The translations under genes were made by a program, and so were the position numbers. This document shows, one piece after another, positions 60,478-64,000 of a stretch of DNA of 64,000 nt (positions within the stretch are counted from its first letter, which is position 1; the number at the start of each line of letters is the position of its first letter). The notes beneath the pieces were generated by a model. The model was not told the origin of the DNA and ran no database searches. It was given only the letters and a program-made list of their open reading frames with translations. Source of the DNA: Rhodobacterales bacterium (GTDB lineage: Bacteria > Pseudomonadota > Alphaproteobacteria > Rhodobacterales > Rhodobacteraceae). The DNA is taken from positions 62,001 through 126,000 of the forward strand of contig JAJNPS010000021.1 of assembly GCA_021155205.1 (NCBI GenBank). Direction: 5' to 3'.

Positions 60478-62112
60478 TCAGCGTTCCGTCAGCTTCAACT
60501 CGATCCGGCGGTTCTGCGCCAGCGCCTCGGGACTGTCGCCTGCTGCCACCGGGCGGTATTCGCCAAATCCGGTCGCCGCCAGCCGGTCGGGCGGAAATCC
60601 CAAGGTGTCCTGCATGTAGCGCACCACAGACAGGGCGCGGGCCTGGCTCAGTTCCCAGTTGTCGGCATAGACACCCCTGCCGGACAATGGCGTCTTGTCG
60701 GTATGGCCATCGACCCGAATGATCCAGTCGATGCCATCGGGGATCTGGTCGCGGATGTCGTTCAGGATCGAAACCACGCCCGCGATCTGCGCCTGGCCTT
60801 CGGGCGACAGGTCGGCCGAGGCAGGCGCAAAAAGCACTTCGGATGAAAAGACGAACCTGTCACCGACGATCCTGACGCCCTCGCGCCCGGCCAGAACGGT
60901 GCTAAGCTGGGCAAAGAACTCGGACCGGAACCGCGCCAGGTCGCGGGCCTGGGACTGCAAATCCTTGGCCTCGGCTTCCAGCCGTTTGCGCTCGGCCTCT
61001 TCCAGTTCGGCGCGGCGGCGTTCGGTGGCGGCGACCTGTGCGAGGGCGGCGTTCAGCTGGCTGCCCAATGCGTCGATCTGGACATTCGCTTCGACATCGC
61101 GGGCATCCGAGGCGTCCAGCAGCGCCTGAAGGCTGCCAAGCTGGGTGCGCAGGGCGGCAATCTGTTCGTTCAACAGGGCCACTTCGCGCTGTGCCTTCAG
61201 GGCCTTGTCGGATTCGGCGGCCAGAGTCTGCTTTGCGGTGGCCAACAGATCGAACGTCTCGCCCTTGGCAGCCGCCTCTTGTGCCGCCTTGGTGTTTGCC
61301 GCCGCAAGCAGGGTCAGCGTTTCCTCGGCGCGCTTGCGCTGTTCTTCCAGCGCCAGTGTCATCGAGGTCAGCTCCGCATCCGCCGATTGCAGTTTTGTGC
61401 GCAACGCGGCCAGCGCCGCCTGATCGACAAGCCGCGCGGCCTCGGCCTCGGTCAGGGTGGTCTGGGCGGCGTCGAGTTCGGCCTTTTGTTTCGCGGCATC
61501 GGCGCGCAGGGACGCAATCAGCGTTTCCAGCGCCTCGCGGCGGGCAGCGGCCAGGCGGGCGGCCTCGGCGCCTGCGTCAATCTCGGTCCGGGCGCGGGCG
61601 AGGGCGAGGTCCAGCGCATCCTTTTCCGTGACCAGCGCGGCGCGCGCCGCCTCCAGGTCCTTCAGAGAAACGGTCAGGTCCGCAATCTGTCCACGCGCCG
61701 CGTCGCGGTCCGCGAGCAGGCTTGCCACCTGCGCCTCGAAACTTGTGATGCGCCCTTGTGCTTCGGTCAGCGCCGCCTCGCGCGTGGTCAGTTGTCCCTG
61801 CAGGGTTGCAATCAGCGTGGCCTGCCGCGTCCCCTCGGCCTGGGCGCTGGCCAGGTTGGCGCGCAACCCGCTGACATCGGCCTCCAGCGATGTGACTTTC
61901 CGGCGTTCCAGGCCGAGTGCATCCGCCAGCCCCGCCACCTGTGCCGCCAGCGCATCCAGTTCCGTGCTTTGCGTGGTGATTTCGTCCCGCAGCACCGACT
62001 GCATGACGGTAAAGATCGTCAGCACGAACATCAGCACCATCAACAGCACCGTTACGGCATCGACGAATCCCGGCCAGATCAGGGAATTGTCGCGGCGTCG
62101 GCTGAGCGCCAT
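60478..62112 (-). CDS. MotB/OmpA-type cell-wall anchor with long coiled coil
   Basis: This 544-residue protein has one N-terminal membrane helix (residues about 14-37, SLIWPGFVDAVTVLLMVLMF) with Asp18 in the FVDAVTVL position used as the proton site in MotB-like stators. A very long coiled coil follows (about 40-400, rich in Ala, Glu, Arg, Leu: AALRTKLQSADAELTSMTLA and so on). It ends with an OmpA-like peptidoglycan-binding domain (from about 420: SEVLFAPASADLSPEGQAQI, WIIRVDGHTDKTPLSGRGVY, WELSQARALSVVRYMQDTLG). It starts 3 bases after the MotA-like gene. The pair probably makes an ion-driven machine; the task is unknown. ZorB of Zorya has the same end domains but a short linker. Confidence 0.85.
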   Translation of the reverse strand: MALSRRRDNSLIWPGFVDAVTVLLMVLMFVLTIFTVMQSVLRDEITTQSTELDALAAQVAGLADALGLERRKVTSLEADVSGLRANLASAQAEGTRQATLIATLQGQLTTREAALTEAQGRITSFEAQVASLLADRDAARGQIADLTVSLKDLEAARAALVTEKDALDLALARARTEIDAGAEAARLAAARREALETLIASLRADAAKQKAELDAAQTTLTEAEAARLVDQAALAALRTKLQSADAELTSMTLALEEQRKRAEETLTLLAAANTKAAQEAAAKGETFDLLATAKQTLAAESDKALKAQREVALLNEQIAALRTQLGSLQALLDASDARDVEANVQIDALGSQLNAALAQVAATERRRAELEEAERKRLEAEAKDLQSQARDLARFRSEFFAQLSTVLAGREGVRIVGDRFVFSSEVLFAPASADLSPEGQAQIAGVVSILNDIRDQIPDGIDWIIRVDGHTDKTPLSGRGVYADNWELSQARALSVVRYMQDTLGFPPDRLAATGFGEYRPVAAGDSPEALAQNRRIELKLTER

Positions 62113-62115
62113 GGC

Positions 62116-63285
62116 CTATCCCCTTCCCACCGCGCCGCGGTTCAGTTGCCGGATCGCCGCTGTCAGCGCCGTCAGGTCGGCGCGCAGGTCGGCGATGCTT
62201 TCCTGCCGTCCGGCCGACACCTCTTCCAGTATCCGCAGCAATTGCACGTCGATGGACCGCAGCCGCATCCGGCTTTCGGCATCCGGCCCGCCCTCTGACG
62301 TCGTCATCGCCGTGATCAGGCGTTCCTGGGCACTGGCAATCCGGCGCAGCGCCTCGGCCTGGCCGGTCTCGGCCTCAAGTTTGCGGGCAAGACCCTCAAT
62401 CGCGGTAGCGACCTGCACCATGCGGGCATCGAGCGCAGTGCGGTTTTCCTCGGCTTGCGCAAGGATGGTCTGCAGCGTGTCCATCTGCGCAACCATCTGT
62501 TCCAGACCGGCGGTCAGACCGGCCGTCTCGCCCCCCTCGCCGTCACCTGACGAAAATCCGACGCGGGTGATCGAGGACAGCCATTCCTCCAGCTCGCGCG
62601 CGAAACGGTTCTGGCCATGACCCGCAAAGAGTTCCAGAAGCCCCACGACCAGCGAACCGGCCAACCCCATCAGCGAGGACGAAAACGCCGTCCCCATGCC
62701 GCCAAGCTGCGATTCCAGACCCGTCATCAGCTTGCCGAACACCTCCATGCCGGTTTGCCCTTCTTGCGGGGCCAGCGACCGGATGGTGTTGACAACGGCC
62801 GGGACTGTCGTGGCAAGCCCGTAGAACGTGCCCAAAAGACCCAGAAAGACCAGAAGGTTGATCAGATAGCGCGTGATGTCGCGCGACTCCTCGATGCGGC
62901 TTTCCACCGAATCCTGGATCGACCGCGACGACGCGGTGGAAATCTGCATCCGCGCCCCGCGCGACCGCAACAGAGCCGCCAGCGGGGCCAGCAGGCGCGG
63001 CGGCACCACCATGTCGTGACCCGGCACCCGGCGTGCAAAATCCTCGATCCAGTTGACCGACTGGATCAGGATCAGCACCTGCCAGAAACAGGTGACGACG
63101 CCCAACACAAAGACCCCGGCAATCAACCCGTTCAACAGAGGGTTGGTCAGGATGATCTGGATGACCTCGCCCGAGATCACCCAGGCCCCGACCGCAAAGA
63201 TCGCCGTGACCAGAAGCATGGTCACGATCTGCCTGACGGGCTGGCTGAAGGTGATCTGGGCTTCGCCTATCGAACGGTCAATCAC
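62116..63285 (-). CDS. MotA/ExbB/ZorA-like membrane motor protein
   Basis: The 389-residue protein has two membrane helices near the N-terminus (IVTMLLVTAIFAVGAWVIS, LNGLIAGVFVLGVVTCFWQV), then the conserved MotA/TolQ/ExbB core: RYLINLLVFLGLLGTFYGLA, TTVPAVVNTI, GTAFSSSLMGLAGSLVVGLL. A cytoplasmic helical tail of about 150 residues follows (AGLEQMVAQMDTLQTILAQA, and so on). With the MotB-like partner (3-base spacing) it is likely to form a proton- or sodium-driven stator complex. It is annotated in many Rhodobacterales as ExbB-like. No TonB, Tol or flagellar genes are near. The ATG at 63285 is divergent from the DUF2125 gene. Confidence 0.85.
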   Translation of the reverse strand: MIDRSIGEAQITFSQPVRQIVTMLLVTAIFAVGAWVISGEVIQIILTNPLLNGLIAGVFVLGVVTCFWQVLILIQSVNWIEDFARRVPGHDMVVPPRLLAPLAALLRSRGARMQISTASSRSIQDSVESRIEESRDITRYLINLLVFLGLLGTFYGLATTVPAVVNTIRSLAPQEGQTGMEVFGKLMTGLESQLGGMGTAFSSSLMGLAGSLVVGLLELFAGHGQNRFARELEEWLSSITRVGFSSGDGEGGETAGLTAGLEQMVAQMDTLQTILAQAEENRTALDARMVQVATAIEGLARKLEAETGQAEALRRIASAQERLITAMTTSEGGPDAESRMRLRSIDVQLLRILEEVSAGRQESIADLRADLTALTAAIRQLNRGAVGRG

Positions 63286-63532
63286 GGAACACGCCCACCC
63301 GATTGTTCAGTCTGGCACGACAATAGCAGTCCCGCCCCAAGTGCCAAGCGAAAGCCGTTCGCCTATCACCTTGCTGGTGCAGCGTGGCAACGACAAACGC
63401 AATACGCGTCAAATCCCGGGGACCAAGATCAACAAATCGTGCCTGGTCCCTCTGGTCCGGGCCTGCCAATGCTGGCCCTGCCCGAACGGGGTGATATAGA
63501 ACTGGCCTGACACAGCCGCGAAAGGTCGGATC

Positions 63533-64000
63533 ATGCGCTGGTTGCTGGGATTGGTGACGGGTCTGTTCGTGCTTTGGTCGGGCTACTGGGTCGTCGGCTC
63601 CCGCGCGGCGCTGACCGCCGTACAGGACTGGGTCGCAAACGCCCCGTCACAAGGGATGAACATCAAGACAGGCGACATCACGCTGGCGGGGTATCCCAGC
63701 CGGTTCGATCTGACCGTCACGTCGCCCCAATACGCCGACCCGCTCAGCGGCTGGTCCTGGAGCGCGCCCTTTGTGCAGGTTCTGGCCCTGTCCTACCAGC
63801 CGTGGAAGGCGATCGTCGCGCTGCCAAATGCCCAAACCCTGTCGCGACCGGGCGAAAGCATCGGTGTGGCGTCGGATCGCCTGCGCGCCAGCGTCAGCGT
63901 TTTCCCGCAGGCCGCGCTGGCGCTGGACAACATCATCCTTGAGGGCGACACTGTTGCGCTGACCTCTGATCTTGGCTGGACGGGATCGGCACGGCGCGCG
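63533..64000 (+). CDS. DUF2125-family protein, N-terminal part (runs off right edge)
   Basis: The first 156 codons of a DUF2125 protein are visible; the frame is open to the edge. It begins MRWLLGLVTGLFVLWSGYWV, a single N-terminal membrane anchor or signal. The typical DUF2125 start follows: GMNIKTGDITLAGYPSRFDL, then SPQYADPLSGWSWSAPFVQV, LALSYQPWKAIVALPNAQ. The function is unknown; members are periplasmic-facing. It is the second DUF2125 protein in the window after the one at 20759-22288. The ATG follows AAAGG. It is divergent from the MotA-like gene by 247 bases. Confidence 0.85.
   Translation, partial: MRWLLGLVTGLFVLWSGYWVVGSRAALTAVQDWVANAPSQGMNIKTGDITLAGYPSRFDLTVTSPQYADPLSGWSWSAPFVQVLALSYQPWKAIVALPNAQTLSRPGESIGVASDRLRASVSVFPQAALALDNIILEGDTVALTSDLGWTGSARRA

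Noticed and set aside
60478..63285. A complete Zorya defence system
   Set aside because: ZorC, ZorD or ZorE genes are absent, the coiled coil is on the MotB-like rather than the MotA-like protein, and the flanks are housekeeping genes.

Overview
The window is GC-rich, densely packed bacterial DNA. It reads as an alphaproteobacterial chromosome of the order Rhodobacterales (Rhodobacter/Paracoccus/Gemmobacter-like). Reasons: an F1 ATP synthase operon atpHAGDC without the Fo genes, a beta-hydroxyaspartate (bhc) cluster in the arrangement described from Paracoccus, DUF2125 proteins, an HCCA-isomerase, and a short AAATATCC(C/T)CG intergenic repeat of the kind common in this family. No prophage, transposase, CRISPR array, rRNA or tRNA was seen. 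Spacing is tight, with many ATGA or GTGA overlaps and several convergent pairs that touch or overlap. Codon use looks uniform.

Layout. 1-9.5 kb: partial sulfurtransferase sseA, a Gly-rich small protein, smpB, a Hint-domain protein, two EamA transporters, dapA, a lytic transglycosylase, mnmD, an FAD oxidoreductase and an FMN reductase. 9.6-16.3 kb: a TPP enzyme, a frameshifted GNAT pseudogene, a LysR regulator, an OmpA-like/GNAT/CinA-like operon and map. 16.3-19.4 kb: a complete Zur-controlled zinc uptake locus (zur-znuC-znuB divergent from znuA). 19.4-25.7 kb: purine degradation (membrane urate oxidase puuD, uraH, a puuE-uraD fusion, allE, allA). 25.8-28.0 kb: csp, gap, tpm. 28.0-33.4 kb: the complete beta-hydroxyaspartate cycle bhcABCD with divergent regulator bhcR. 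33.6-37.4 kb: two glycosyltransferases. 37.5-39.6 kb: groESL with a CIRCE element. 39.7-49.5 kb: housekeeping genes (Mn-pyrophosphatase, ribF, threonine aldolase, prs and others). 49.6-54.4 kb: atpHAGDC. 54.7-64 kb: methyltransferase, gloB, clpA, a BLUF photoreceptor, a DUF2189 membrane protein, a MotA/MotB-like motor pair and a partial DUF2125 protein.

How the parts fit. The most notable theme is glyoxylate. The purine cluster ends in ureidoglycolate lyase (AllA), which releases glyoxylate. About 2.3 kb further on, the bhc operon turns two glyoxylate into oxaloacetate without losing carbon. In between, on the bhcA-bhcR spacer, a TTTTCGAAAA palindrome sits exactly between two back-to-back candidate promoters. 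Zinc uptake is governed by a good Zur box overlapping the zur promoter, and ZnuC carries an unusual His/Asp-rich tail. The MotA/MotB-like pair at the right end is a plausible ion-driven machine of unknown task. It resembles the motor half of Zorya but has no defence effectors beside it.
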